Shown: positions 16,805-26,244 of the stretch, in pieces | How the letters are laid out: each line of letters opens with the position of its first letter | Numbering within the stretch: position 1 is the stretch's first letter | Source: Streptomyces sp. NBC_00223 | GTDB lineage: Bacteria > Actinomycetota > Actinomycetes > Streptomycetales > Streptomycetaceae | Length of the DNA: 64,000 bases | NCBI RefSeq assembly: GCF_036199905.1 | Contig: NZ_CP108109.1 | Coordinates: forward strand, 2,046,001-2,110,000 | Direction: 5' to 3' | The notes under the pieces: model-generated | Databases searched by the model: none | What the model was told of the DNA's origin: nothing | Seen by the model: only the letters and a program-made list of their open reading frames with translations | Program-made: the position numbers and the translations under genes

Positions 16805-18432
16805 CACCGGGTCCCGGGGCCCGGACACCCGGACGCGCGAGTCCCGGGGCCCGGACTCCCGGACGCGCGACAACCGCCCGCAAGGTCGCGCGGGTGCTCG
16901 CGCTCGCCGCGGCCCTGGCGTTCACCGCGATCCTCGCCCTGCCCGGCACGGTCGCCGCGCACGCCGACCTCGTCGCCTCCTCGCCGTCCGACCGGGCCGT
17001 CGTCGTGGGCGAACCTCATCAGTTGACCCTTGTCTTCTCCGAACGGGTCACCCTCGCACTGAGCTCCGTCACGGTGATCGCGCCCAGCGGGCACCGGGTC
17101 GACCGGACCATCTCCGCGGTCGCGGGCTCGGGCGGCGAGCGGATACGCGTACAGCTCGCCCGGGAGGAGCCGGGGCACGGCACGTTCGTCGCCACCTGGC
17201 GGGCCACGGCGGCCGACGACGGCCACACGACGTCCGGCGCGGTCACGTTCTCGGTGGGCGCCCCCGGTGGAACCGCCCGCGCGGCGGGCGGGACCGGCGG
17301 GACCGGCGGTCAGAACCGGCTGACCGACGCGGTCCTCGACGTGGCGATCTGGCTCGGCTTCGCCGGGCTGGCCGGGATGGTCGGGTTCGCGGCGGTCCGC
17401 TTGTACTGTCTGCCGGAATCCGGCGGGGGCGGGGGCGGGGACGCGGATCACAGCGCCGGCACCCACCCGGGTACGGTGCCCGGCGCCGGGCGAGCGGAAG
17501 AAGAAGCGGACGGGCAACCAGTGCCGGTCGCGGACGCGGGCGCGGACGTAGGCGCGGACGCGGGCACGGTCACGGTCTCGGACGCGGGCGCGGAAGGGCC
17601 GGCGGAAGAAGAAGCCGTTCCGCCTTCCTGGGCCCGCGTACGGTGGCCCGCCACCGCCGGGTGGGCGGTACTCCTGGCCGGAACCCTGATCCAGCTCCTC
17701 GTCTACGGGCCCTCCACCCAGGGCGAGTCCCTGAGGTCCACCTTCGATCGGCCACTGCTCTCCGCGTCGCTGTCCACCCACACAGGGCACACGCTCGTCG
17801 CCCGGATCATGCTCCTGGCGCTGATCGCGGCGGTCGGCGACGGGATACTGCGGCACCGGCGCGCGGGCGGAGCGGCGGCCGTAGCCCTGACGTTTCTGCT
17901 CTCCCTCACCTGGAGCGAGATCAGCCACGCGCCGAGCGAACCGCTCGTACCGCTCGCCCTGGTGGTCACCGCGCTGCACGTCACGGCGATGGCGGTGTGG
18001 GTGGGCGGGATGGCGGCCCTCGCCGTCCTCATGGCCCGCGGTGTGGACCCGGGCCTGGCCGTCGCCGCCCGGCGCTTCTCGCGGCTCGCCCTGTCGGCGG
18101 TGGTGGTGCTGGCCGCCACGGGCTTCTACCAGGCATACCGCGAGGTCGGCAGCACGGACGCCCTGACCGGCACGCACTACGGCAAGCTGCTGCTGGCCAA
18201 GGTCGCGCTGTTCCTGCTGGTGCTGGCCATTGCCGCCGGGACCCGCACTCGCGTACGGCGCGGCAAGCCCCCCGGAGCCCCGGGCATACGCCGCTCCGTC
18301 CTGCTCGAACTCGCGGGCGTCACGGGCGTCCTGATCATGACGGTCCTCCTGATCAGCACGGCCCCACCCCAAGTCCCGCACAGCGCGGCCCCGGTGCCGC
18401 ACACCCCACCCGCACCGTCAGCATCGCGCTGA
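16795..18432 (+). CDS. CopC-CopD fusion copper transport/resistance protein
   Basis: 545 residues. After a signal segment, the CopC domain begins with the conserved mature 'AHADLVASSPSD', whose N-terminal His binds Cu(II), and includes 'ADDGHTTSGAVTFSV' with the second His motif. A membrane segment, a long acidic Gly/Asp/Ala-rich linker (about residues 210-285) and the multi-helix CopD domain follow ('ALHVTAMAVWVGGMAAL', 'FSRLALSAVVVLAATGFYQA'). This matches the YcnJ type that binds copper outside and imports it or supplies copper oxidases. The N-terminal ~25 residues contain a duplicated GARTPGRA unit, so the true start could be later. Confidence 0.85.
   Translation: MPLTPGPGARTPGRASPGARTPGRATTARKVARVLALAAALAFTAILALPGTVAAHADLVASSPSDRAVVVGEPHQLTLVFSERVTLALSSVTVIAPSGHRVDRTISAVAGSGGERIRVQLAREEPGHGTFVATWRATAADDGHTTSGAVTFSVGAPGGTARAAGGTGGTGGQNRLTDAVLDVAIWLGFAGLAGMVGFAAVRLYCLPESGGGGGGDADHSAGTHPGTVPGAGRAEEEADGQPVPVADAGADVGADAGTVTVSDAGAEGPAEEEAVPPSWARVRWPATAGWAVLLAGTLIQLLVYGPSTQGESLRSTFDRPLLSASLSTHTGHTLVARIMLLALIAAVGDGILRHRRAGGAAAVALTFLLSLTWSEISHAPSEPLVPLALVVTALHVTAMAVWVGGMAALAVLMARGVDPGLAVAARRFSRLALSAVVVLAATGFYQAYREVGSTDALTGTHYGKLLLAKVALFLLVLAIAAGTRTRVRRGKPPGAPGIRRSVLLELAGVTGVLIMTVLLISTAPPQVPHSAAPVPHTPPAPSASR
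16811..16870. repeat. Two tandem 30-bp repeats at the start of the CopC-CopD gene
   Basis: 16811-16840 and 16841-16870 are identical except for one base (A/T). They encode the duplicated 'GARTPGRA' block of the predicted N-terminus. Confidence 0.8.
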
Positions 18433-18896
18433 CCGACCCCGGGCAGCGGTGACATTGCCCGAAAGGATTTGCCGGTCTCGGCGTCGCGGCAATAGCAGCG
18501 GTGATCGGTGGAGCCTTGCAAGGGATTTCTTTCTCGATGCCGTCGGTTGGAGTTCCCTCCTCGTCGAGGAAGGAAAAGCGGCCCGGGAATGGAGGCGAAA
18601 TCAGGAATTCCGCACGCATTCGGTCCCGGATCGGGAGAAGATCCGAGCGTGCGTCGTGCCAAGAGGTCGAACTTCGCGCCGGATCCGGGCGGCCACGCCT
18701 TTCGGCCGGTAGGAACTGAAGCTGCCAGGCATCGTGGGGCTTGGTTCTGACGCCCCGTTCTGTCCTCGCGTACGTCCGGCACACGGCTGACTCCTCACTC
18801 CCCATGAGAATGGTCCAGGTCATCGCCGGTGAACCAACTGAACGCCGCCCACGGAGTCGTGCCGCCGAAGGGGAGGTATTCCATCCTGGCGCTTGT
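18433..18896. other. Intergenic region, no gene seen
   Basis: About 460 bases with lower and uneven GC and short overlapping frames on both strands, none with a ribosome site plus coding bias. I see no function. Confidence 0.35.
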
Positions 18897-19112
18897 TCCG
18901 ATGAGCAGCCGCCCGATCTCGCTCCCCTCCACGCACTCACCGCCGCTGCCACTGAGGAGTTCCATGCCCTGCGGGACGCGTTCGAGGTTGTGGGCGGTGA
19001 GATCGAGACGGTCGCGCGCGAGGAGTTCGCCGAGGACTTCGCCTTCGTCGCCACCGCTCACGGGTTCCCCGACGCGGACGTGGAGGAACTGAGCGCCGAA
19101 CGCGACCGGTGA
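18897..19112 (+). pseudogene. C-terminal remnant of a DUF5713-type protein
   Basis: About 71 residues from 'SDEQPPDLAPLHALTAAATE' to a stop at 19112 resemble the C-terminal half of DUF5713 proteins ('ATEEF', 'EIETVAREEFAEDFAFVA', 'DADVEEL'). The N-terminal half is not present in any frame upstream and there is no start signal. Recalled similarity, so moderate certainty. Confidence 0.45.
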
Positions 19113-20213
19113 TGGACCGCGCCCGTGGCAATGCCGGCAGATGAACACTGATACTCTTCGGCTCTGTCAATCGACACCACCGCGGGAATAGCGGGATTCG
19201 GCCCGGACCTCCCTACTCGATTGCGACATCGGGAGGCGGAAACGTTCCGGGCGACTCCTGGTGAGCGGCCGACCGCCGGTTCCGAAGTACCCGCACTCCG
19301 CCCGCACGCCGCCCGCACACCGCCCGCACGGTGAAGGAGCCGGTCGTCGAGGCTGGCCGAAAAGCGGTACGGCCGGCGCGGTGACGGGACGGCTCCCGGC
19401 CCGGCACCGGCCGCTCCGGCCTCCAGCGGCTTCAACTCCACCACCAGCGCGGCCAGTTCCTCCTACGAGGGCCGCGGCAGCCGGCCGGAGGACGAAGCGG
19501 GCACCCCGGCCGGCATCGACGCAGCTCGGCGGCTGTCCTAAACAGCCACGTCGGGGGCGTGCGGCGGATAGTCCGTACCAAGAACAGGGAATAAACCGGA
19601 CATTTCAGCAGAGTGATCTACGTCACAGTTGCAACTGGGTGATTGAGTTTCGCCGATCTCGATGGAAACCTCTGCTCACCAAGCGGATCAAGGCGAGTGG
19701 GGAGTTTTCCGCTTCGGTTGGAAGTACGGGTTCCGGGCTCAAGACAATGGTCGGCCCCGGGCTTCCACACTCGACACATATCTGGGTCGAAACACCCGTG
19801 CGCAGGCGGCTGTGTGCGGGGAAAAATGATGCGGTCGACGTTTTACGTCCAATATGACGCGGGGGGACTGCTGTGTTTAAATTCCAGTGCGCCAAGGCTT
19901 TCGCCGACTGCACCACGGTTCGACACCTCACCTCGGTGAAGCGGGATGTCGGTAGCTTGAGCTACCGCCCCACGCCCAGGTAGGACTGCGCGTCGACGTG
20001 CCGCCGCACAATCGCGGCGAGGTCCGTCGGTCGAGTCGGAACTCCTTTCCCTGACCCCCTGTGCCGATTTCCCGGCGCGGGTCGAGCCGGGCTGCCGGAA
20101 TTTACCCGGTGATATCTCCGAATTTTGCTCGACTTATATTTCCGAGGTTTCAGGTGCATCCCGGCGCCTCCGTCCGGGAGAATTTCAGCGGTTCCCTCAC
20201 TGGAAGCGTAGTC
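19113..20213. other. Long non-coding stretch upstream of the RiPP cluster
   Basis: About 1.1 kb, lower in GC than its surroundings from about 19540 on. Only one small frame (19873-19983) has a plausible ribosome site. The last part should hold the promoter of the RiPP operon. No recognised operator was found. The base composition shift may mark the left boundary of an acquired cluster. Confidence 0.4.
19873..19983 (+). CDS. Possible 36-residue peptide upstream of the RiPP cluster
   Basis: GTG start 5 nt after a GGGGGGA run. The product begins MFKFQCAKAFADC, is basic and has two cysteines. A small hairpin GGTAGCTTGAGCTACC lies inside its 3' end (19951-19966). It could be a leader or regulatory peptide, or chance. 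It is too short for codon statistics and I recognise no family. Confidence 0.25.
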   Translation: MFKFQCAKAFADCTTVRHLTSVKRDVGSLSYRPTPR

Positions 20214-21185
20214 ATGAAGCTCTCTGTAATGCTCCCGTTTGTTCCGAAGCGACCGGAACAGGCACTTCCGTTCGCCGGGCTGGTGAACTGGTCGTCCGCG
20301 GCACGTCTCTGGCAAGGGCAGGGGCTGCTGACAGAAGGGCACCACATCTACAGTTATCTGGCCGGTGCCGGATTCCGGTTCCCGGTCGGTTTCGGCGTTT
20401 CGCTCATGCCTTTCCGGCACCCCTATGACGCGGCGGTGCAGGCGCGCTCGCTCGCCCTGACCACCGGCCAGCCGGTGACCGCCGGGTTCGGCGCCGGTGC
20501 CCTCCAGTTGCAACGGGCGATCATGGGGCAGGAGTACCGCAGCCAACTGGGGGCCTGCCGGGAGTATCTGACCGCTGTTCGCCAACTGCTCGACGGTGAG
20601 GTGGTCGACCGGTCCGGAGAGTTCTTCGACATCCACGGGCAGCTCGACCCGTTCCCCTCGCCGCGGGTCGAGGTCGGCCTCGGCGTGTTGCGCAAGGCCG
20701 CCGCGGGCCTCGCCGGCGAGGTCGCCGATGTGGCCATCACCTGGCTCACCCCGGCGCACTACATCGAGGAGACCATCGCCCCGGCCATGGCCGAAGGGGC
20801 CCGGCGGGCGCAGCGCGGGACGGCTCCGCGGATCGCCGCGATCGTTCCCGTCGCGCTGGCCCAGGGCGACCGCGACCCGGTGGCCATCGCACTGGCCAGC
20901 AACAAGGCGCATCTGTCACTTCCGCACTACCAGAGCATGCTGCGCGGCGCCGGGCTCGACATCACGGGTGAACTCGCGTCCGACGCCAATGAATTGATCA
21001 AGCGTCAGGGCTTTCTCTACGGCGATCCCGATGAACTCGCCGAATGGCTCACCGCCTACGAACAGGCCGGCGTCGACGAGGTCGTACTGAACGTCACCGG
21101 TGTGTCGGCCGTCCACGGACCGCAGGTCGCCGTACGCGAACTCGCCGCCATTCTCAAGCTCCTGGGGAAGAGGGACGCTTCATGA
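20214..21185 (+). CDS. LLM-class F420-dependent oxidoreductase, candidate dehydroamino acid reductase
   Basis: 323 residues from ATG 20214 (GGAAG about 8 nt upstream). A luciferase-like barrel ('TTGQPVTAGFGAGALQLQR', 'YLTAVRQLLDGEVVDRSGEFF', 'VDEVVLNVTGV') of the type that uses F420 or flavin. It overlaps the next gene by 3 nt and opens the RiPP operon. In lexapeptide-type lanthipeptides an F420H2-dependent LLM enzyme (LanJC group) reduces dehydroalanine to D-alanine. With a LanKC synthetase in the same cluster, the same role is the best inference here. It is not part of the minimal daptide gene set as I know it. Confidence 0.75.
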   Translation: MKLSVMLPFVPKRPEQALPFAGLVNWSSAARLWQGQGLLTEGHHIYSYLAGAGFRFPVGFGVSLMPFRHPYDAAVQARSLALTTGQPVTAGFGAGALQLQRAIMGQEYRSQLGACREYLTAVRQLLDGEVVDRSGEFFDIHGQLDPFPSPRVEVGLGVLRKAAAGLAGEVADVAITWLTPAHYIEETIAPAMAEGARRAQRGTAPRIAAIVPVALAQGDRDPVAIALASNKAHLSLPHYQSMLRGAGLDITGELASDANELIKRQGFLYGDPDELAEWLTAYEQAGVDEVVLNVTGVSAVHGPQVAVRELAAILKLLGKRDAS

Positions 21186-22159
21186 ACGCCCGCAAGCAGC
21201 ATCTGATGGCCTGGGTGACCGGCCGGTCGTACGGGCTCGAACTCCCCGAGCGCGGCGCGGCCGTCGCCGTACTGGCCGACGGCGCCGATCTGGAGTGGCT
21301 TGTCAAGGGCGGCCTGGTCGCCCCGGAGGGCGTGGTGTACGCGCCGTCGGCCGCACCGGTCGACGGTGTCACGGTGGTGCCGTACCACGGCTCCTTCACC
21401 GAGCCGGGCTCCGAGGTCCAGCTCGGAGAGGACTTCTTTCTCCAGGTGCAGGCGTACAGCATCGCGAGCTTCCTCGCGCTGCTCGGGCCGACCGTGGTGC
21501 GGGTCGCCGACGGGGAGGACGCCGAGGCGTTCGTCGCCGACGCGGAACAGGCGCTCCACCAGGGCGTGTGGTCGGAGGTGCTGACCAATCCGGCCGTACA
21601 GCTCGCCGACGTCGCCGTGCTCGGCGGGCGGGCCCCCCAGGACGGGCGGAGTCTGCGCCTGTACGTGGGCCCGGACCACGGGGTGCGGGTCGGCCTGCTC
21701 GGGACCGTCCTGGGGAAGGCCGACGCCGGCTGGGAGGCGCTCGAAGACTCGGCCCCCGACCCGAGCCGGATCCCCGGCGGACGGGCCGCGGCCGAAGCGG
21801 TACGGGAACGGCACTGGCTCGCCCGCTACCACTCGGCGCTCCAGGCCGTGCAGTCGCTGCGGGCGCGGGGCCGCCAGAACGTCAAGGTCTCCGGCTTCGG
21901 CATGCGGCTGAACGAGGGGCTGGAGCTGGGCGCCGGTGCCCCCGACCTGTGCGACCCCCTGGCGCCGGTCCTGCTGGAGTCGGCCGACGAGCACTACGTC
22001 TACGCGCCGTCGACCAGCCGGGTCTTCCAGGCCGCCCCGGACACCGCCCGCACCCTTGAGCGTGTCCTGGTGCGGCCCGACGCGGACGACCAGGACAGCC
22101 CCGCCGTGGCGGAGGCCCGCCGCTTCCTCGAAGCCGCTGCCGGGCGGGCCGTCTCATGA
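21182..22159 (+). CDS. mpaB: Daptide biosynthesis RiPP recognition protein
   Basis: 325 residues, overlapping both neighbours by 3-4 nt. It has no catalytic motif I can name. Its position beside the methyltransferase, aminotransferase and dehydrogenase matches the MpaB slot of daptide clusters, where it is thought to bind the precursor leader and bring the modifying enzymes. Segments such as 'WVTGRSYGLELPERGAAVAVL' and 'ALQAVQSLRARGRQNVKVSGFG' are globular and soluble. The assignment rests mainly on context. Confidence 0.7.
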   Translation: MNARKQHLMAWVTGRSYGLELPERGAAVAVLADGADLEWLVKGGLVAPEGVVYAPSAAPVDGVTVVPYHGSFTEPGSEVQLGEDFFLQVQAYSIASFLALLGPTVVRVADGEDAEAFVADAEQALHQGVWSEVLTNPAVQLADVAVLGGRAPQDGRSLRLYVGPDHGVRVGLLGTVLGKADAGWEALEDSAPDPSRIPGGRAAAEAVRERHWLARYHSALQAVQSLRARGRQNVKVSGFGMRLNEGLELGAGAPDLCDPLAPVLLESADEHYVYAPSTSRVFQAAPDTARTLERVLVRPDADDQDSPAVAEARRFLEAAAGRAVS

Positions 22160-23004
22160 GCGCGCTCCCCCTCGGCCTCGAAGCGGTCGCCGGACTGCCG
22201 CCGGAACTCGCCGGCTCGCAGGCCGCGCAGGCGGTACGGACGCTGCGGTCCCTGCCGGGCCCCCTGGTCGTCTGCGACATGTACGACCCGCGCGGGGCGG
22301 ACACGTACCACGACTTCACCATGGGCGACACCTCCGAGGTCGCGGAGATCGTGCGCGAGGTCCGCCGGACCAGCGGCACCGTACTGGAGCTCGCGGCGGG
22401 GGCCGGCCGGCTGACCGTCCCGCTGCTGAGCCTGCGCCGCGACCTGATCGCCGTCGACCTTTCGCCGTCCATGCTCGCCCTGCTGCGCGAACGGCTCGGC
22501 CGGCTGCCCCGGGCAGCCGCCGAGCGGTGCGAGGTGGTGCACGGCGACATCACCACCTACACCGCGCCGCGGCCGGTCGGCGTCGCGGTGCTCGGCACCA
22601 CGAGCGTCTCGCTGCTGACCCGGGAGCAGCGGCAGGCCATGCTGCGCCGCACCTGGGAGGCGCTGGAGCCCGGCGGGTTGTTCGTCCTCACCACCGTGCA
22701 GCTCGACCCGGCGGCCGTCGCTCTCGACGAGCGGGTGCTGGACGCCGCCGGGATGTCCGGCCGGGTCTACCGGGTGTACGACCTGGTGGCACCCGATCGG
22801 TGCGGCCGGTACACCGTCGTGATCTCGACGGACGACGAGCACGGCCGGACCGTGTGCCACTCGTACATCAGGTTGGTCCCCGCCCAGGAGCTGGTGGCCG
22901 ATCTGGAGGCCGCGGGCTTCACCGTCGGCTGCTCCGCGCTGCCGGCCGCGCCGGGCGAGCGCTATGCCGGGATGCTGCTGCGCGCCGTGAAGGAGGCCCG
23001 GTGA
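22156..23004 (+). CDS. mpaM: Daptide N-methyltransferase
   Basis: 282 residues, class I SAM-dependent methyltransferase: motif I 'TVLELAAGAGRLTVPLL' (about residue 76), acidic 'IAVDLSPSML', and 'LEPGGLFVLTTVQL'. In daptides this enzyme dimethylates the new C-terminal amine made from threonine. It overlaps its neighbours by 4 nt in a tightly coupled operon. Confidence 0.85.
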   Translation: MSALPLGLEAVAGLPPELAGSQAAQAVRTLRSLPGPLVVCDMYDPRGADTYHDFTMGDTSEVAEIVREVRRTSGTVLELAAGAGRLTVPLLSLRRDLIAVDLSPSMLALLRERLGRLPRAAAERCEVVHGDITTYTAPRPVGVAVLGTTSVSLLTREQRQAMLRRTWEALEPGGLFVLTTVQLDPAAVALDERVLDAAGMSGRVYRVYDLVAPDRCGRYTVVISTDDEHGRTVCHSYIRLVPAQELVADLEAAGFTVGCSALPAAPGERYAGMLLRAVKEAR

Positions 23005-24272
23005 CCGGGACGTTGTGGCCGATGATGATGCCGCTGGCGGACGCGGACGACGACGGTATCTGTGTCGTCCGGACCTCAGGCCACCGGATCACCTTCGCCG
23101 ACGGCAACACGGTGCTCTGCGGGACCAGTGGCCTGTGGAACGCCAATCTCGGCTACGGCAACCAGGCCATCTCCGCCGCGGTCGCCGACGCGCTCGGGTC
23201 CCTGTCGTACGCGGGTGTCTTCCGCTACGAGAACGCCCCGGCCCGGACCGCCGCCGAACGGCTGATCGCCGCCAGCGCGCACGACTGGGCCCGGGTGATC
23301 TTCTCGGTCTCCGGGGGCACGGCGAACGACCTGACGATGAAGCTCGCCCGCCAGTACCACGAGCTCGGTGGCGATCCGGCGCGCAAGCTGGTCGTCGGGC
23401 TGAAGGACGGCTACCACGGGCTGACCTTCGGGGCGCACGCCCTGACCGGCGAGGATCTCGGCCAGCGCGCGTACGGCGTCGACACCCGGCTGGTGCGGCA
23501 TGTCCCGGCGAACGACGAGACCGCGCTGAAGGCGCTGTTCGCCGCCTTCGGGCGGCAGATCGCCGCGATCGTGGTGGAGCCGGTGCTCGGCAACGGGGCG
23601 GTGGTCCTGGAAGCGGGGTACGTCGAGCAGCTCGGCCGGTTCGCGGACGAGACCGGGGCCCTGCTGGTCGCCGACGAGGTGGCGACGGGCTTCGGCCGGA
23701 CCGGCGGGATGTTCGCCTCCGACGGCTGGACCCGGCAGCCGGATGTGCTGATCGCCTCCAAGGGCCTCACCAACGGCACCATGCCCGCCTCCGCGCTGCT
23801 GATCCGCGACCGGGTCGCCGACCGGTTCCGTGACACCGGAGCCGTTCTGCTGCACGGGGAGACGCAGGCCGGCACCGCGGTGACGGCGGCGGCGGTGATC
23901 GCGACGCTGGACGAGTTCGAGCGGCTGGGCGCCCTGGAGTCGGGCCGTACCGCGGCCGCCGCGCTCGACGCGGCGCTGACCCGCTGGCAAAGCGAGGACC
24001 CGGCGGTGCTGACGACCTGCGGTACGGGCTGCTTCCGGGCGGTCGTCCTGGCCGACCCGGTGCACGGCGGACCGCTGGGACCGGTCCACGTGCTGCCGCT
24101 GGTCCGGGAGATCCGGCGCGCGGGCGCCCAGGTGCACGGCGGACCGAACGGCGTCCAGCTCCTCCCCGCGCTCACCTACTCCCCGGCGGAGATCGACGAG
24201 TTGGTGTCGATCGTGCGCGACGGCGTCGCGGCCTTCTCGGCACGCGTCCGGCGCGAGGCGAGCGCCGGATGA
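23001..24272 (+). CDS. mpaD: Daptide PLP-dependent aminotransferase
   Basis: 423 residues starting at GTG 23001. Class III aminotransferase fold: 'FSVSGGTANDLTMKLAR', 'KDGYHGLTFGAHALTG', 'LLVADEVATGFGRTG' with the PLP-binding Asp, and the Schiff-base lysine at residue 254 in 'IASKGLTNG'. In the daptide pathway it transaminates the ketone left by oxidative decarboxylation of the C-terminal Thr, giving the amine. Confidence 0.85.
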   Translation: MTGTLWPMMMPLADADDDGICVVRTSGHRITFADGNTVLCGTSGLWNANLGYGNQAISAAVADALGSLSYAGVFRYENAPARTAAERLIAASAHDWARVIFSVSGGTANDLTMKLARQYHELGGDPARKLVVGLKDGYHGLTFGAHALTGEDLGQRAYGVDTRLVRHVPANDETALKALFAAFGRQIAAIVVEPVLGNGAVVLEAGYVEQLGRFADETGALLVADEVATGFGRTGGMFASDGWTRQPDVLIASKGLTNGTMPASALLIRDRVADRFRDTGAVLLHGETQAGTAVTAAAVIATLDEFERLGALESGRTAAAALDAALTRWQSEDPAVLTTCGTGCFRAVVLADPVHGGPLGPVHVLPLVREIRRAGAQVHGGPNGVQLLPALTYSPAEIDELVSIVRDGVAAFSARVRREASAG

Positions 24273-25462
24273 CCTGGATGATCAGCCGCTGCCGGGTGCT
24301 GACCGGACTGGACGTCCTGCCGGACGTGGTCCGGGAGTACGGCTTCACGGCGGCGACCGTGGCCTACGACGCGGCGATCGAGGGCAACGCCGGACTGGCC
24401 GCCGGCTGCGAGGCGCTGGCCTCGCGCGGGGTGACGGTACGTCTGCTGGCGGTGGACCGCACCGGTTCGCTGGCGGACGCCCGCGATCTCGCCGGCCGGC
24501 TGGGCCGCGGTGAACCGGTGGTGGCGATGGGCGGCGGCTCGCTGCTGGACTGCGTCAAACTGGCGCTGGCCCTGCATGATCCGCTGGCCGAGCGGGTTCT
24601 GTCCGCCCGGCAGCGCAGCGGCTGGGTGATCGGCCCCGACCGTCCGCGGCCCGCACCGCTGATCGCCGTCCCGACGACGGTCGGGACGGCGGCCGAGGTG
24701 AGCGGAATCGTCAGCTTCGTGGACGGCGGCTCCGCCAAACGCGTCTACACCAGTCTCTCCGTGCAGCCGGACGTCGCGGTGCTCGACCCCCGGGCTACCG
24801 CGGGCATGCCGGGAGAGGTCCTGGTCGAGGGGTGTCTGGAGATCCTTCTGCGGTTCGTGGGCCCGATGGTGGGGGCGCGGGGGCCGCTCACCGACACCGA
24901 CCGGCAGGTGCTGCGGGACGCCGCGGAGGTGACCGGGCTGCTGTGCCGGATCCGCCGGACCGGCGAGGCGACGGCGCCGGTCCGGGCGCGGCTGGCGCTG
25001 CTCAGCGCGCAGACGCAGCGGGACGAGAATCTGTGCGACCGTTCGGCGTTCACCGTCAAGGCATGGTTCCTGGGCAACAACCTCTCCCAGCACCTCGGTG
25101 TGCGGAAGATGGCCGCCCTGGCCAACCTGATACCGGCCTACTGGGGGCGGCTGGCGGAGGGCCCGGCGCTGGGCTCCGCCCAACGGGCGCAGCAGATGTG
25201 GGCAGTGCTGCGGGAGCAGATTCCGGTGCCGGTGGCACCGGAGCCCGGAACAGGTTTCCCGGAGTGGCTCGACTGGCTGGGCGTTCCCGCCCTGAGCCCG
25301 TTGTCGGACCACGACGTGGAGACGGTCGCACTGTCGTGCGTCCGTATGTGGGGTGGCGGACTGCCCATGCTCGGCGGCGTCGCCGCCGACGACGTCCGCG
25401 CGGTTCTGCGCGGTGTGCGCAGCGCCCCCGCAACCCATGGACTCCCGCTTTCACGCGGGTGA
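24269..25462 (+). CDS. mpaC: Daptide oxidative decarboxylase of the iron-alcohol-dehydrogenase fold
   Basis: 397 residues. The nucleotide segment 'VVAMGGGSLLDCVKLA' and 'PTTVGTAAEVSGIVSF' (from residue 135) correspond to the GGGS and PTTxGTGSE signatures of Fe-type alcohol dehydrogenases. 'WFLGNNLSQHLG' may carry a metal-ligand His. MpaC oxidises the side-chain hydroxyl of the C-terminal Thr, followed by decarboxylation. It ends 36 nt before the precursor array. Confidence 0.8.
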   Translation: MTWMISRCRVLTGLDVLPDVVREYGFTAATVAYDAAIEGNAGLAAGCEALASRGVTVRLLAVDRTGSLADARDLAGRLGRGEPVVAMGGGSLLDCVKLALALHDPLAERVLSARQRSGWVIGPDRPRPAPLIAVPTTVGTAAEVSGIVSFVDGGSAKRVYTSLSVQPDVAVLDPRATAGMPGEVLVEGCLEILLRFVGPMVGARGPLTDTDRQVLRDAAEVTGLLCRIRRTGEATAPVRARLALLSAQTQRDENLCDRSAFTVKAWFLGNNLSQHLGVRKMAALANLIPAYWGRLAEGPALGSAQRAQQMWAVLREQIPVPVAPEPGTGFPEWLDWLGVPALSPLSDHDVETVALSCVRMWGGGLPMLGGVAADDVRAVLRGVRSAPATHGLPLSRG

Positions 25463-25498
25463 GTTGATCACTTCGAGGTAGGGAGAGGAGGAATGTAC

Positions 25499-25684
25499 AT
25501 GAACGTCCTGGAGAAGTCCTCGGTCGATCACGAGATCGCCGCTCTGGAGCTGGGTCTGCAGGAGCTGGAGACCCTGGAGGCCCCCGGCTTCTGGACCGGT
25601 GTGGGTGTGGTCGTCGGTGTCGTCTCGGCCAGTGCCGTCGCCTACGGCAGCTACGCGCTGACCGCGGCCATCGTCGCCACCTGA
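25499..25684 (+). CDS. mpaA: Daptide-type precursor peptide A1
   Basis: 61 residues. ATG 25499 is chosen over 25493 because AGGAGG is 7 nt upstream of it and the duplicated copy A3 lacks the earlier ATG. The acidic leader ends in 'LQELETLEAPGFW' and is followed by a hydrophobic helix-forming core ending 'ALTAAIVAT'. The C-terminal Thr61 is the daptide modification site. No Cys is present. Core Ser43, Ser45, Ser51 and Thr33/Thr55 are available for dehydration. Confidence 0.9.
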   Translation: MNVLEKSSVDHEIAALELGLQELETLEAPGFWTGVGVVVGVVSASAVAYGSYALTAAIVAT

Positions 25685-25736
25685 TCGTCCCGCAGTTGGT
25701 TTCACACCACGTAGTTGATGAAGGGAGGGAAGAACC

Positions 25737-25925
25737 ATGCAGAACAGCGACCTGATGAACGACGCGGGCCTGGAGCTCGCGCTGCAGGAACTGGAGACCC
25801 TGGAGGCCCCCGGCTTCTGGAGCGGTGTCGTCGCCGGTTTCGAGGCAACCGCCGCCGTGGTCGCGGTGGCCGTGTCCTCCGCCGCCGTCTACACCGCGGT
25901 GGCCTCGGCCATCGTCGCCACCTGA
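25737..25925 (+). CDS. mpaA: Daptide-type precursor peptide A2
   Basis: 62 residues with a GGGAGGG site. The leader differs from A1 at the N-terminus (MQNSDLMNDAG) but shares 'LQELETLEAPGFW'. The core includes 'FEATAAVVAVAVSSAAVY' and ends 'VASAIVAT' with Thr62 last. No Cys. A1 and A2 types alternate, which could point to a two-peptide product. Confidence 0.9.
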   Translation: MQNSDLMNDAGLELALQELETLEAPGFWSGVVAGFEATAAVVAVAVSSAAVYTAVASAIVAT

Positions 25926-25993
25926 TCATTTCCGGCCCCCCGCGTTCGTGCGGGTGAGCCGATCACTGCGAGGTACGGAGAGGAGGAACGTAT

Positions 25994-26179
25994 ATGAACG
26001 TCCTGGAGAAGTCCTCGGTCGATCACGAGATCGCCGCTCTGGAGCTGGGTCTGCAGGAGCTGGAGACCCTGGAGGCCCCCGGCTTCTGGACCGGTGTGGG
26101 TGTGGTCGTCGGTGTGGTCGCGGCCAGTGCCGTCGCCTACGGCAGTTACGCGCTGACCGCCGCCGTCGTCGCCACCTGA
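25994..26179 (+). CDS. mpaA: Daptide-type precursor peptide A3 (near copy of A1)
   Basis: 61 residues, same as A1 except Ser43 to Ala and Ile58 to Val. The ribosome site GAGAGGAGG and the upstream hairpin are conserved. The loss of one core Ser means one fewer possible dehydration site. Ends in Thr. Confidence 0.9.
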   Translation: MNVLEKSSVDHEIAALELGLQELETLEAPGFWTGVGVVVGVVAASAVAYGSYALTAAVVAT

Positions 26180-26244
26180 TCGTCCCGGAGTCCGTTTCAC
26201 ACCACGTAGTTGCACCACGCAGTCGATGAAGGGAGGGAAGAACC

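Noticed and set aside
18795..18884. Minus-strand peptide 'MEYLPFGGTTPWAAFSW' and on
   Set aside because: Protein-like composition but no ribosome site, only 29 codons, and it lies among remnants. Not enough support.
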